This document shows positions 6,718-13,079 of a stretch of DNA of 64,000 nucleotides, in pieces. Origin of the DNA: a virus. The translations under genes were made by a program, and so were the position numbers. The stretch is taken from IMG/VR virus record IMGVR_UViG_3300040801_001810, positions 1-64,000 of that record; one strand, given 5' to 3'. Each line of letters begins with the position of its first letter. The first letter of the stretch is position 1. The notes beneath the pieces were generated by a model. The model was not told the origin of the DNA. It saw only the letters and a list, made by a program, of their open reading frames with translations, and made no database searches.

Positions 6718-7144
6718 AAAATATGAATATGTAGAGCTAGATTTTACAAATGAAGAATTAGTAGAATTAGCTACTTTAGCCCATGAGGAAGATATTACTT
6801 TAAATCAGTTATGTAATAAACTACTAATGAGAGGACTTGGTTCACTTATGAAAAAGAAATATAAAGTTGCTCTTTTATATGAAGCACAACGACTTCAACA
6901 AGTTAATAAATTAGAAGATTTAGGATTAAATCTTTTTGATGATAACTGTTGGGGAGACTATGTTATATTTTATATTGTTCTTGATAAGTTAGGAATCCCA
7001 AAAGACAAAAATTACCCACGAGATGATTATAATAATGTATATTATAATATATGGTCAGAACCAAATAAGATAACTATGGATACCATAGATGAACTAATCA
7101 ATGATTGTATTGAAATTCATATGAATGGAATTGAAGAGGAATAA
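6710..7144 (+). CDS. Hypothetical phage protein with RHH-like start
   Basis: 144 residues from ATG 6710. The N-terminus (YEYVELDFTNEELVELATLAHEE) has the strand-helix-helix pattern of ribbon-helix-helix DNA-binding proteins (beta strand, then two helices to about 45). The remainder is acidic with many aromatic residues. It may be a small regulator, but the RHH assignment rests on pattern only. Confidence 0.5.
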   Translation: MPKKYEYVELDFTNEELVELATLAHEEDITLNQLCNKLLMRGLGSLMKKKYKVALLYEAQRLQQVNKLEDLGLNLFDDNCWGDYVIFYIVLDKLGIPKDKNYPRDDYNNVYYNIWSEPNKITMDTIDELINDCIEIHMNGIEEE

Positions 7145-7552
7145 ATGTCACATTATAACAAAATTAAGACACAAATTAAAAATAGAAACAATCTAGTAAA
7201 AGCTCTGTGTAAGATGGGATTTACAGAAGACCAGATTCGTGTATGCGATACAGCAGAACATCTAGAAGGATACGAAGGAAGAAAACGTCCTGAAACAGCT
7301 AATGTTATTATTCCTCGTAAATATGTTGGTGGAGCAGCTAATGATATTGGTTGGAAGCTAGGTGAAGATGGGACCTATGAAGCTATCATATCAGATTATG
7401 ATAAACGTAAGTATAATACTGCTTGGTGTGGTAAGATGGAAACCCATTATGGAATTGAACAGTCAAAAGAGGCTTTTACCATGAATGGTTGGAGTTATTC
7501 AGAACAAGTAACCGAAGAAGGCGAAGTTCAGCTGATTGGAGTAATGTACTAA
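7145..7552 (+). CDS. DUF1257 (Ycf35-like) protein, copy 1
   Basis: 135 residues. Opens MSHYNKIKTQIKNRNNLVKAL, the hallmark of the DUF1257/Ycf35 family known from cyanobacteria, red algal plastids and phages; the second half matches the family pattern (VGGAANDIGWKLGEDGTYEAIISDYD). Length is typical. Its stop overlaps the start of a DUF2997-like gene, the partner expected for this family. A second pair lies at 27580-28235. Biochemical role unknown in any organism that I know. Confidence 0.75.
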   Translation: MSHYNKIKTQIKNRNNLVKALCKMGFTEDQIRVCDTAEHLEGYEGRKRPETANVIIPRKYVGGAANDIGWKLGEDGTYEAIISDYDKRKYNTAWCGKMETHYGIEQSKEAFTMNGWSYSEQVTEEGEVQLIGVMY

Positions 7553-7752
7553 TGAAAAAGATAACACTTACCTTTAAATGGGACGGAAAGACAGTTGAAA
7601 AAGATGTAGAAGGTTTTGAAGGCGGGGGATGTATTACAGCTACTGACTTTATTAACAAAGCACTTGGTTCAACTGAAGAAGAACAAATGAAGCCATCATA
7701 TTATCTTCCAAATCCAGAAGGATTAGACGTTCAAGCAAAAGTGTATAACTAA
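7552..7752 (+). CDS. DUF2997-like small protein, copy 1
   Basis: 66 residues starting at the ATG that overlaps the DUF1257 stop (TAATG). Pattern: beta strand KKITLTFKWDGKTVEKD, a Gly-rich turn with a Cys (GFEGGGCITATDFINKAL) and an amphipathic helix, as in the short DUF2997 proteins that accompany DUF1257. Inference: the two products form a complex. Confidence 0.65.
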   Translation: MKKITLTFKWDGKTVEKDVEGFEGGGCITATDFINKALGSTEEEQMKPSYYLPNPEGLDVQAKVYN

Positions 7753-7753
7753 G

Positions 7754-8365
7754 ATGAAACGTAATGACAAGTTTTATAGAGAAAAAAAATTAAGGAAAGA
7801 TATTAAAGAGTACGACGAACTTTCTAATAAGAAAAGAAAACCTGAAAAAAGATTTTTAGGGTGGAAGAGAAGAAAGAAAGTTAATAGTGCTGGTAAAAAA
7901 CTTGCAGTTGGCCAAGATCTAGAATTACTTGTTAATACAATTGGAGTTTGGCAAATAAGCGATATTAAAGGAAATTGGCGCTGTCAAGATGAATGGTTTA
8001 AACCAATTTCTCATGAACAGTATAAACAGCTTCCAGCTAATATCCAGTATTTATTAGAATGTGACAGAGAAAAAGAGTATTCTCTTTTACTTTCTAATGA
8101 TAAATCGACCGCAAAATGGTTCATAGCCAGAAGGTATGAAAAGTATCTCTATATAAAAGTTAAAAGAAATATTAGAAAAACTAGATATAGAGGGTGGACA
8201 CTTCAATATGAACCAGATGAAATAAAACTTAGAGATAAACTTTTGGCACAAGCAGCTTGGGTTAAAATTTTCGGTGATTATAATAGTTATTGGGACGAAG
8301 AATATCATAAACGCAAGAAAAAGATATTAGAAAAAGAAATAAATAGAGAATTAGACTTGGAATAA
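7754..8365 (+). CDS. Basic hypothetical protein
   Basis: 203 residues, strongly basic (many KK and RK pairs). Starts two bases after the DUF2997-like gene. N-terminal 50 residues are a charged helix (REKKLRKDIKEYDELS); the centre is aromatic rich (WQISDIKGNWRCQDEWF). No known motif. Likely binds nucleic acid, by composition only. Confidence 0.55.
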   Translation: MKRNDKFYREKKLRKDIKEYDELSNKKRKPEKRFLGWKRRKKVNSAGKKLAVGQDLELLVNTIGVWQISDIKGNWRCQDEWFKPISHEQYKQLPANIQYLLECDREKEYSLLLSNDKSTAKWFIARRYEKYLYIKVKRNIRKTRYRGWTLQYEPDEIKLRDKLLAQAAWVKIFGDYNSYWDEEYHKRKKKILEKEINRELDLE

Positions 8366-8367
8366 TC

Positions 8368-8781
8368 ATGACTACATTTAAGATATTAAAAGAACCAGTT
8401 AAACCTGTTAAACGATCAGCTATTAAACGCACTACGTTATATGATGATTTTTATATTAAGGATGTCATTAAGACAATTACTGACAATGACGGAGATATTA
8501 ATACTGCATTTGTATCATGTAGTAAAGATTACGACGATGACATTGAAATAGAATTGACATATCGTCATGGATCAGAAGAAGAATATAATCAACAAATGGC
8601 TGAATATAAATTAAAGCTTGCTGATTATAGAAAATGGAAAAAAGAAAATAAATATCAGATCCAAGAAGAATTAAGAAGAAGAAAATATCTACGAGAGAAG
8701 AGAAAAATAGAAAAATTAGAACGAGAAAAACAGAAATTAATAGAAAAATTAAAGAAGTTAGATAATAAACTTGACTTTTAA
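8368..8781 (+). CDS. Hypothetical protein with C-terminal coiled coil
   Basis: 137 residues. A mixed N-terminal half (TTFKILKEPVKPVKRS, FVSCSKDYDDDIEIEL) is followed by an uninterrupted charged helix from about 85 onward (LREKRKIEKLEREKQKLIEK). Two bases separate it from the gene before. The opening residues resemble the small leader ORF at 8939. Its last codons contain the -35 element of the next promoter. Function unknown. Confidence 0.6.
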   Translation: MTTFKILKEPVKPVKRSAIKRTTLYDDFYIKDVIKTITDNDGDINTAFVSCSKDYDDDIEIELTYRHGSEEEYNQQMAEYKLKLADYRKWKKENKYQIQEELRRRKYLREKRKIEKLEREKQKLIEKLKKLDNKLDF

Positions 8782-8799
8782 CTGACATTGACGTATATT
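8771..8799 (+). promoter_or_regulatory. Sigma70-like promoter for tRNA segment
   Basis: TTGACT (8771-8776), 17-base spacer, TATATT (8794-8799). The same hexamers and spacing recur at 16686, 46577 and 49605, so this is a phage promoter class. It would start RNA near 8806, just upstream of tRNA-Asn. Confidence 0.75.
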
Positions 8800-8826
8800 A
8801 TAATTAGTCCTGCCTATTTAATTTAC

Positions 8827-8915
8827 TGGCAGATCGCTCAATCGGCAGAGCACCAGGCTGTTAACCTGACGTGGCGTAAGCCCACCTGGGGGTTCAAGTC
8901 CCTCTCTGCCAGCCA
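8827..8915 (+). tRNA. tRNA-Asn (GTT) with long variable arm
   Basis: Acceptor TGGCAGA pairs with TCTGCCA (8905-8911), discriminator G, CCA at 8913-8915. D stem GCTC/GAGC; anticodon loop CTGTTAA in a stem CCAGG/CCTGA with one mismatch at the base. T stem GGGGG/CCCTC. Between anticodon and T arms is an 18-base variable region able to form GTGG/CCAC. Asn tRNAs normally have a short variable loop, so the body is unusual. Confidence 0.85.
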
Positions 8916-8938
8916 ATTATTTTAGAAAGTAAACAACT

Positions 8939-9055
8939 ATGACAGCATTCAAATTATTAATGAGTAAGTGTACAATTCAACACAACTCGAGTATATTTGA
9001 TGGTAATTCTTTTAACGCCGCATCAGGCCATGGAGAAGATAATATCCAAATTTAA
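8939..9055 (+). CDS. Possible 38-aa leader peptide
   Basis: ATG at 8939 to TAA at 9053-9055, reading MTAFKLLMSK and ending NIQI. It contains four Asn and two His. The stop codon directly abuts an RNA segment that can act as antiterminator, followed by a terminator, which is the layout of a translated leader in attenuation. Its first residues resemble those of the gene at 8368, so it may instead be a decayed copy of that gene's start. There is no strong RBS. Confidence 0.35.
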   Translation: MTAFKLLMSKCTIQHNSSIFDGNSFNAASGHGEDNIQI

Positions 9056-9114
9056 CTGTCGAGTTTTACTATATACAAGAAAAGCCCCTCGACAGCAAAT
9101 CGAGAGGCTTTTTT
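9056..9114 (+). terminator. Terminator with competing antiterminator
   Basis: Terminator: GCCCCTCGA (9084-9092) pairs with TCGAGAGGC (9100-9108), one mismatch, followed by six T (9109-9114). Upstream, CTGTCGAG (9056-9063) is perfectly complementary to CTCGACAG (9088-9095), which overlaps the terminator's 5' arm. The two pairings exclude each other, so the element may switch between termination and read-through into the following tRNAs. Confidence 0.75.
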
Positions 9115-9162
9115 AGTATTAGGACTAAGTTCTTTGAAATTCTAGATAACAAGTACATATTT

Positions 9163-9239
9163 GGGCTGTTAACTCAGTTGGTCAGAGTAGCACACTCATA
9201 ATGTGATCGTCGGGGGTTCAAGTCCCTCACAGCCCACCA
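9163..9239 (+). tRNA. tRNA with CAT anticodon (Met or Ile2)
   Basis: Acceptor GGGCTGT pairs with ACAGCCC (9229-9235), discriminator A, CCA 9237-9239. Anticodon stem GCACA/TGTGA (one mismatch) closes CTCATAA. Third CAT tRNA of the window; probably one is elongator Met and one Ile2. Confidence 0.9.
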
Positions 9240-9248
9240 AACTTTAAT

Positions 9249-9321
9249 GGGGTCGTAGCTCAGTTGGGAGAGCGCTTGGCTTGCACCCAGGAGGTCAGGA
9301 GTTCAAACCTCCTCGGCTCCA
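9249..9321 (+). tRNA. tRNA-Ala (anticodon TGC)
   Basis: Acceptor GGGGTCG pairs with CGGCTCC (9314-9320) and includes the G3-U70 pair that specifies alanine. Anticodon loop CTTGCAC. Discriminator A, no encoded CCA. Confidence 0.95.
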
Positions 9322-9338
9322 CTATATATAGAGGAATT

Positions 9339-9806
9339 ATGGAAGAAGAAACAAAACCTTTTAGTGAAAAATTAAAAAATAAATATGATCTTCCAGCTAA
9401 ATTAGTTGCTGAAGATTTTATGAATGAAATTGGTTTTGACACTAAAGGTATATTAAATGAACAAAAAGAACAATTTGAAAAATATGATACAGAATATGAT
9501 TTTCTTGGAACTACAGTAACTGCTGAAGCAGAATATAAAGAAGGTTGGACTGATCGTGGACATTGGCAATATAATTTTCCAACTATAGATGTATCATATA
9601 GAAAAAGATATAGTGAAGCACATGTATTTGTAATGTGTAATTTCCATAAAGACACAATAGCAGTAGCTTGGATGAAAGATGTAATTACGTCTGATACTTA
9701 TTGTAAAAAAACAAAACATACAACTTGGGAACGATTTTTTAAATGTAATCCAAAGATATTTACTATATATCTCAAGAAAAATGGAAGATGGAAGAAAATA
9801 AATTAA
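9339..9806 (+). CDS. Hypothetical protein
   Basis: 155 residues from ATG 9339 with GAGGAATT just upstream. N-terminal helix (PFSEKLKNKYDLPAKLVAEDFM), then a beta-rich domain with many aromatic residues (GWTDRGHWQYNFPTIDVSYRKR, AHVFVMCNFHKDTIAVAWM) and a basic C-terminus. The strand pattern with D and K residues is loosely like endonuclease folds, but no motif is secure. Its stop codon lies one base before tRNA-Phe. Confidence 0.55.
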   Translation: MEEETKPFSEKLKNKYDLPAKLVAEDFMNEIGFDTKGILNEQKEQFEKYDTEYDFLGTTVTAEAEYKEGWTDRGHWQYNFPTIDVSYRKRYSEAHVFVMCNFHKDTIAVAWMKDVITSDTYCKKTKHTTWERFFKCNPKIFTIYLKKNGRWKKIN

Positions 9807-9807
9807 T

Positions 9808-9881
9808 GCCGTCGTAGCTGAGGGGTTTAGCGCAGGATTGAAGCTCCTGAGACGTCGGATCGACCCCGACCGTCGGCACCA
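9808..9881 (+). tRNA. tRNA-Phe (anticodon GAA)
   Basis: Anticodon stem CAGGA/TCCTG closes TTGAAGC. Acceptor GCCGTCG pairs with CGTCGGC (9871-9877) with one T-T mismatch; discriminator A, CCA 9879-9881. The T loop reads ATCGACC rather than TTCRANN, so the gene is somewhat degenerate. Confidence 0.85.
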
Positions 9882-9885
9882 ATAT

Positions 9886-9957
9886 GGGGCGTTCGTCTAG
9901 TGGTTAGGACAGCTGGTTTTCAGCCAACTAACAGGAGTTCGATTCTCCTACGCCCTA
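9886..9957 (+). tRNA. tRNA-Glu (anticodon TTC)
   Basis: D-arm TTCGTCTAGTGG is typical of Glu. Anticodon stem GCTGG/CCAAC (one mismatch) closes TTTTCAG. Acceptor GGGGCGT pairs with ACGCCCT (9950-9956) with a terminal G-T pair; discriminator A, no encoded CCA. Confidence 0.9.
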
Positions 9958-9979
9958 TTTAACATTATATGGGGATAGT

Positions 9980-10618
9980 ATGTGGGGTAAAAGAAATGTT
10001 GTTGTACTAAATAAATATGGTGAATATTGGTCTGAAGTTACAGTACGAAGAGCTATTAATAAGATATTAAATCTTAGAGCAACTATAGTAGCAGAAGATA
10101 AATCACATTTTTTAGGTACAATAGTACGAGAAGATGGTCCATCTATTAAATACATTCCTCTATATCGACCGTTTGTAATTCAATTAAAATACTTTGATTA
10201 TTATAAGTATACAAGCGATATTGTTCCATATAGTGATAGACAAGTATTTATTCGAGACAAAAACATTTGTCAATATTGGCATGACTATACATTAAAATTA
10301 GTTGATGGTAAATTAGTCAAAGAAGAAGCAGAACGACACAAGTATAATGTATCTCTATCAGAAAGAACGATAGATCACGTAATACCTGTATCAAAAGGCG
10401 GAAGAAAAGCAGACTATGAAAATGTAGTTTGTTGTTGCAGATATTGCAATGAAGTTATTAAACGAGACATGACTCCCAAAGAAGCAGGGTTAGTTTTAAT
10501 CAAAAAACCCTGTGCTCCTCATAGAGTAAAAGGAGACATAGCAAGAAATATGTTTATGTATGATCCTGACAAAGATTCACATAAAGCATATATAATATGG
10601 AAAAAAGAATCATTTTAA
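9980..10618 (+). CDS. HNH endonuclease of the McrA-like type
   Basis: 212 residues. Opens with VVVLNKYGEYWSEVTVRRA, the N-terminal block of a widespread bacterial HNH family, then RDKNICQYW, and the catalytic RTIDHVIPVSKGG (about 130-142) with NVVCCCRYCN and TPKEAGL after it. The first zinc knuckle, usually CxxC, is reduced to CQYW, so zinc binding by that side is in doubt. Known role: metal-dependent DNA cleavage; within a tRNA island it may act in homing or degrade competing DNA. Start follows GGGGATAG. Confidence 0.8.
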   Translation: MWGKRNVVVLNKYGEYWSEVTVRRAINKILNLRATIVAEDKSHFLGTIVREDGPSIKYIPLYRPFVIQLKYFDYYKYTSDIVPYSDRQVFIRDKNICQYWHDYTLKLVDGKLVKEEAERHKYNVSLSERTIDHVIPVSKGGRKADYENVVCCCRYCNEVIKRDMTPKEAGLVLIKKPCAPHRVKGDIARNMFMYDPDKDSHKAYIIWKKESF

Positions 10619-10696
10619 GCATCGTTAGTGAAGTTGGTCAATCACGTCGGACTGTCAATCCGAAGAACACGGGTTCAAATCCCGTACGATGCGCCA
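10619..10696 (+). tRNA. tRNA-Asp (anticodon GTC)
   Basis: Acceptor GCATCGT pairs with ACGATGC (10686-10692), discriminator G, CCA 10694-10696. Anticodon stem TCGGA/TCCGA closes CTGTCAA. It begins directly after the stop of the HNH gene. Confidence 0.95.
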
Positions 10697-10711
10697 TTTT
10701 AAGGAGATAGA

Positions 10712-10945
10712 ATGTCATTTTCAGAAGAACAACTTGAACAATTAGATGATATGTTAGAGCAAACAGTTGTTGCAGCAGAAAAAGCAATTGAGAAAGTAGT
10801 TAATGGTAATTTTCCAAAACATATTGCGCAATTCGATAAAAATCTATACGACGAGTATGTTAAACAAGGATTTGATGAAAATTTTGCATGTATGCTTGTT
10901 CAACGATTTGATACAGCTGGTTTTTTAGGACAGAAAAGAACTTAA
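10712..10945 (+). CDS. Small hypothetical protein
   Basis: 77 residues, preceded by AAGGAG. Acidic helix at the start (SEEQLEQLDDMLEQTVVAAEKAIEKVV), then DKNLYDEYVKQGFDENFACMLVQ, which has the helix-turn pattern of small phage proteins of unknown role. Lies between tRNA-Asp and tRNA-Ser. Confidence 0.6.
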   Translation: MSFSEEQLEQLDDMLEQTVVAAEKAIEKVVNGNFPKHIAQFDKNLYDEYVKQGFDENFACMLVQRFDTAGFLGQKRT

Positions 10946-10951
10946 TTTTAC

Positions 10952-11037
10952 GGAGAGTTAGGATAATTGGTAATCCAGCACATTGCTAATGTGCCGCCCT
11001 TCGGGGCTTACAGGTTCAAGTCCTGTACTCTCCGCCA
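10952..11037 (+). tRNA. tRNA-Ser (anticodon GCT)
   Basis: Acceptor GGAGAGT pairs with ACTCTCC (11027-11033), discriminator G, CCA 11035-11037. Anticodon stem GCACA/TGTGC closes TTGCTAA. Long variable arm with GCCCTTCGGGGC as expected for Ser. Confidence 0.95.
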
Positions 11038-11048
11038 TAAGGATTACA

Positions 11049-11381
11049 ATGAAAGACAAATTCAAATTAATAGTTTCATTGGTAGCTATAATCACTATAA
11101 TTGTAATAGGAGTAGGTTTTAGTCAACAAACTCCTCCAAGATTACCAACAGTAATGGCTGAATGTTCTGGAGAAGACGTAGAAGTAACTTTTAACATACC
11201 ATTAGCTGGAGCATTAAAAGTATTAGGATTTAGTGTAGAAAATTCAATTATTAAAGATACAGGAACAGCTGTAATTTATATACCAACAATAGATGTATAT
11301 TATGTTACTAAGCGAGACCAAGAATCAAGAAGATATGATGGAGAAATTTTTTCTTATATTAAATCGGAGTGTTTAAAATGA
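11049..11381 (+). CDS. Small secreted or membrane-anchored protein
   Basis: 110 residues. A short basic N-terminus (MKDKFK) is followed by a hydrophobic helix LIVSLVAIITIIVIGVGF (7-24), either a signal peptide or a membrane anchor, then a periplasmic-type domain with two cysteines (C36 in MAECSGE and C108 near the end). ATG 11049 after AAGGATTAC. Function unknown; could act at the host envelope. Confidence 0.6.
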   Translation: MKDKFKLIVSLVAIITIIVIGVGFSQQTPPRLPTVMAECSGEDVEVTFNIPLAGALKVLGFSVENSIIKDTGTAVIYIPTIDVYYVTKRDQESRRYDGEIFSYIKSECLK

Positions 11382-11632
11382 GTACAGTAGCAATGTTTAC
11401 TTTAACATATGACCAGCTAGAGAACGATTGCAAAATAGCAATGGATGCTACTTTAGAAGCATTAGTAGTTGAAAAAATTCTAGATGAAAAAGTAGCAACA
11501 AATTGGATGAAAGAGCATTCTATTATAATTAGAAAACGTAGTTTCTTTGATAGACTATTTAAACCAGAAAAAGGCAAAAAAGAAGATAGACATTTTACGA
11601 TTGTTAAAAAAGTAGTACCAGAAGAATATTAA
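11378..11632 (+). CDS. Small hypothetical protein
   Basis: 84 residues from the ATG in an ATGA overlap with the previous stop. The pattern TLTYDQLENDCKIAMDATLEALVVEKILDEKVATNWMKEHSIII is predicted helical; the tail is basic and hydrophobic (SFFDRLFKPEKGKKEDRHFTIVKKVV). Not recognised. Confidence 0.55.
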   Translation: MSTVAMFTLTYDQLENDCKIAMDATLEALVVEKILDEKVATNWMKEHSIIIRKRSFFDRLFKPEKGKKEDRHFTIVKKVVPEEY

Positions 11633-11638
11633 AATTAT

Positions 11639-11765
11639 ACGAGGGTAGCTCAGTCGGCGGAGCGACGGTCGAAGACCGTGTCAATGGCCGTTACAGCGTA
11701 CGGGTAACATCTCAGAGACGTTTGAGGTTTGGTCTGCGGAAGTTCAATTCTTCCCCCTCGTGCCA
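11639..11765 (+). tRNA. Aberrant 127-nt tRNA-like gene
   Basis: Acceptor ACGAGGG pairs perfectly with CCCTCGT (11755-11761), discriminator G and CCA at 11763-11765. D arm GCTC/GAGC and T arm GGAAG/CTTCC with loop TTCAATT are intact. The anticodon arm is odd: ACGG/CCGT closes TCGAAGA, implying GAA with C instead of the near-universal U33, or a 5-base loop if a fifth pair forms. About 55 extra bases (roughly 11680-11735), themselves able to form small hairpins (GTTAC/GTAAC), separate it from the T arm. Identity undetermined; may be an intron-bearing or non-decoding RNA. Confidence 0.6.
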
Positions 11766-11771
11766 ATTTAA

Positions 11772-11847
11772 GCGATAGTACATCAATTGGTAGATGGCCA
11801 CGTTGCCAACGTGGAGGTTGCGAGTTCGAGTCTCGCCTATCGCACCA
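11772..11847 (+). tRNA. tRNA-Gly (anticodon GCC)
   Basis: Acceptor GCGATAG pairs with CTATCGC (11837-11843), discriminator A, CCA 11845-11847. Anticodon stem CCACG/CGTGG closes TTGCCAA. Confidence 0.95.
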
Positions 11848-11856
11848 GGGGCATAT

Positions 11857-12111
11857 ATGAAGTATTGTACAATATGTAAGAAATTAAGTAATACTCGGAT
11901 TAAAATCAGTAAATGGTTTTATAATAAATGTATTACTTATGAAAGAGAAGTATGCGCTGGCTGCCAAAGTGAATTATTAATCGATCATATTCCAAAAGAC
12001 ACATCTAAGATTAAAATCCCATGGCAAGAAAAAAGAAGAGCAAAACGATATGAACAAAGAATGTATACAATAAATGAAAGAATGAGTAACGGATGGCCAA
12101 GCTTAGGATAG
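11857..12111 (+). CDS. Small Cys-motif protein
   Basis: 84 residues from ATG 11857, AGGGG upstream. CTICKKL near residue 4 and CAGCQSEL near 33 form a four-cysteine zinc-binding pair. Basic overall (IPWQEKRRAKRYEQR). Overlaps the following gene by 19 bases. Family unknown, probably nucleic-acid binding by composition. Confidence 0.6.
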   Translation: MKYCTICKKLSNTRIKISKWFYNKCITYEREVCAGCQSELLIDHIPKDTSKIKIPWQEKRRAKRYEQRMYTINERMSNGWPSLG

Positions 12112-12278
12112 CAATAATAACTTTATTTATTTTATTTTATAATTGTGTTGGAACAGTTACAGTTTCAGAACTTAGCTTTCTAGAACCATTATATAAAGTA
12201 AAAGAAAATAAGATTATTTCAATAGATACAGTTTATACAAATTATGAAAAACTTTACAAAGTTAAATATAGGAGATAA
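12093..12278 (+). CDS. Short protein with N-terminal signal
   Basis: 61 residues. A short basic start (MAKLR) and hydrophobic core IAIITLFILFY followed by N-C-V-G look like a signal peptide, but the residues before Cys18 do not fit a standard lipobox. The rest is a small polar tail with several Tyr and Lys. RBS GGATGG lies within the upstream gene. Envelope role possible; function unknown. Confidence 0.5.
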   Translation: MAKLRIAIITLFILFYNCVGTVTVSELSFLEPLYKVKENKIISIDTVYTNYEKLYKVKYRR

Positions 12279-12280
12279 GT

Positions 12281-12436
12281 ATGCATGAGAAAAAAGGCGA
12301 GCTGGTAATCTGCGGATTCGTTAAGCAATGCAAAATTAAGAAATGTGTACATAAAGAACCACATCAATATTCAGATGCATGTAAGGGTATGTGTAAACAT
12401 ATGGGATATGCAGAATGTAGAGAAATTAGAAAATGA
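12281..12436 (+). CDS. Cys-rich mini-protein (51 aa)
   Basis: ATG at 12281 after AGGAGAT. Starts MHEKKGELVICGF and contains six cysteines (positions 11, 17, 22, 34, 38, 46) plus several His, spaced as for one or two metal sites. The ATGA overlap with the next gene supports translation. Not recognised. Confidence 0.6.
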   Translation: MHEKKGELVICGFVKQCKIKKCVHKEPHQYSDACKGMCKHMGYAECREIRK

Positions 12437-12651
12437 ACAAAGTATATCTATCAAGAAAAAATCTAAAGGCACTTCTATCAAAATTAGATAGGAGAGCAAA
12501 AGGCGAAACTACAATGTGTACTATTATCAAAAATGATACAGTACATCCAGTATATCCTCAGACAATGCCTAAAATTGCAGTAATAGCTGTAGAAGATAAG
12601 GAATACTATATAGATAGACCTGCTGGAGAAGTTTATCCATCAGATTGTTAA
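12433..12651 (+). CDS. Conserved small phage protein
   Basis: 72 residues. MNKVYLSRKNLKALLSKLDR followed by TMCTIIKNDTVHP and IAVIAVEDKEYY is a pattern I recognise from uncharacterised proteins shared by many large phages. Overlaps the upstream stop by four bases. Likely a single small beta domain. Function unknown. Confidence 0.65.
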   Translation: MNKVYLSRKNLKALLSKLDRRAKGETTMCTIIKNDTVHPVYPQTMPKIAVIAVEDKEYYIDRPAGEVYPSDC

Positions 12652-12658
12652 TAATTAA

Positions 12659-12734
12659 GCGGGTGTGACGCAATTGATAGCGTGTCTGATTTCCAATCAG
12701 AATGTTGCAGGTTTGAGTCCTGTCACCCGCACCA
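12659..12734 (+). tRNA. tRNA-Gly (anticodon TCC)
   Basis: Acceptor GCGGGTG pairs with CACCCGC (12724-12730), discriminator A, CCA 12732-12734. Anticodon stem TCTGA/TCAGA closes TTTCCAA. Confidence 0.95.
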
Positions 12735-12747
12735 TTTAAGGAGAAGT

Positions 12748-13071
12748 ATGCAAGATTCATATACAATATTTAATACAATTAAGAGAACGGGTTATGCATA
12801 CTCTCATTTAGGAAAAGATGATAGAGAATTCAGACCAAAACAAGCATTAAGTAGAAATACATTAGAAGAAGAAGTAATAGATAAAATTAATGCTGTTCAA
12901 AAAATAACAAGAATATTAGCTAATACAACAGAAACACAAAAAATAATTATTTATTATTTAGCTGATGATTTAACTAATGATGAAATAGCAAAAAAAATGA
13001 AAATAAGTCGTAGAATACTTGATAATAATATAAGAACAATAAGAAAAAAAGCTAAAAGATTAAAGAATTAG
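12748..13071 (+). CDS. Sigma-region-4-like HTH protein
   Basis: 107 residues from ATG 12748 after AAGGAGAAGT. Residues about 60-105 (TETQKIIIYYLADDLTNDEIAKKMKISRRILDNNIRTIRKKAKRL) follow the helix-turn-helix layout of sigma70 region 4 and LuxR-type domains, where the second helix reads -35 DNA. The N-terminal half is short and has no region 2. Inference: a small transcription regulator or a partner of the sigma factor at 47180. Confidence 0.65.
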   Translation: MQDSYTIFNTIKRTGYAYSHLGKDDREFRPKQALSRNTLEEEVIDKINAVQKITRILANTTETQKIIIYYLADDLTNDEIAKKMKISRRILDNNIRTIRKKAKRLKN

Positions 13072-13079
13072 AGGATACC

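Noticed and set aside
8498-8788. Hydrophobic 96-aa ORF on the minus strand
   Set aside because: Antisense shadow of the Lys/Glu-rich coiled coil gene at 8368.
8789-8804. TTGACG followed by TATAAT as a promoter
   Set aside because: Spacing is far too short for sigma70; TTGACT-N17-TATATT over the same stretch fits better.
9260-9655. 131-aa minus-strand ORF
   Set aside because: Covers tRNA-Ala and an established plus-strand gene; no RBS or promoter.
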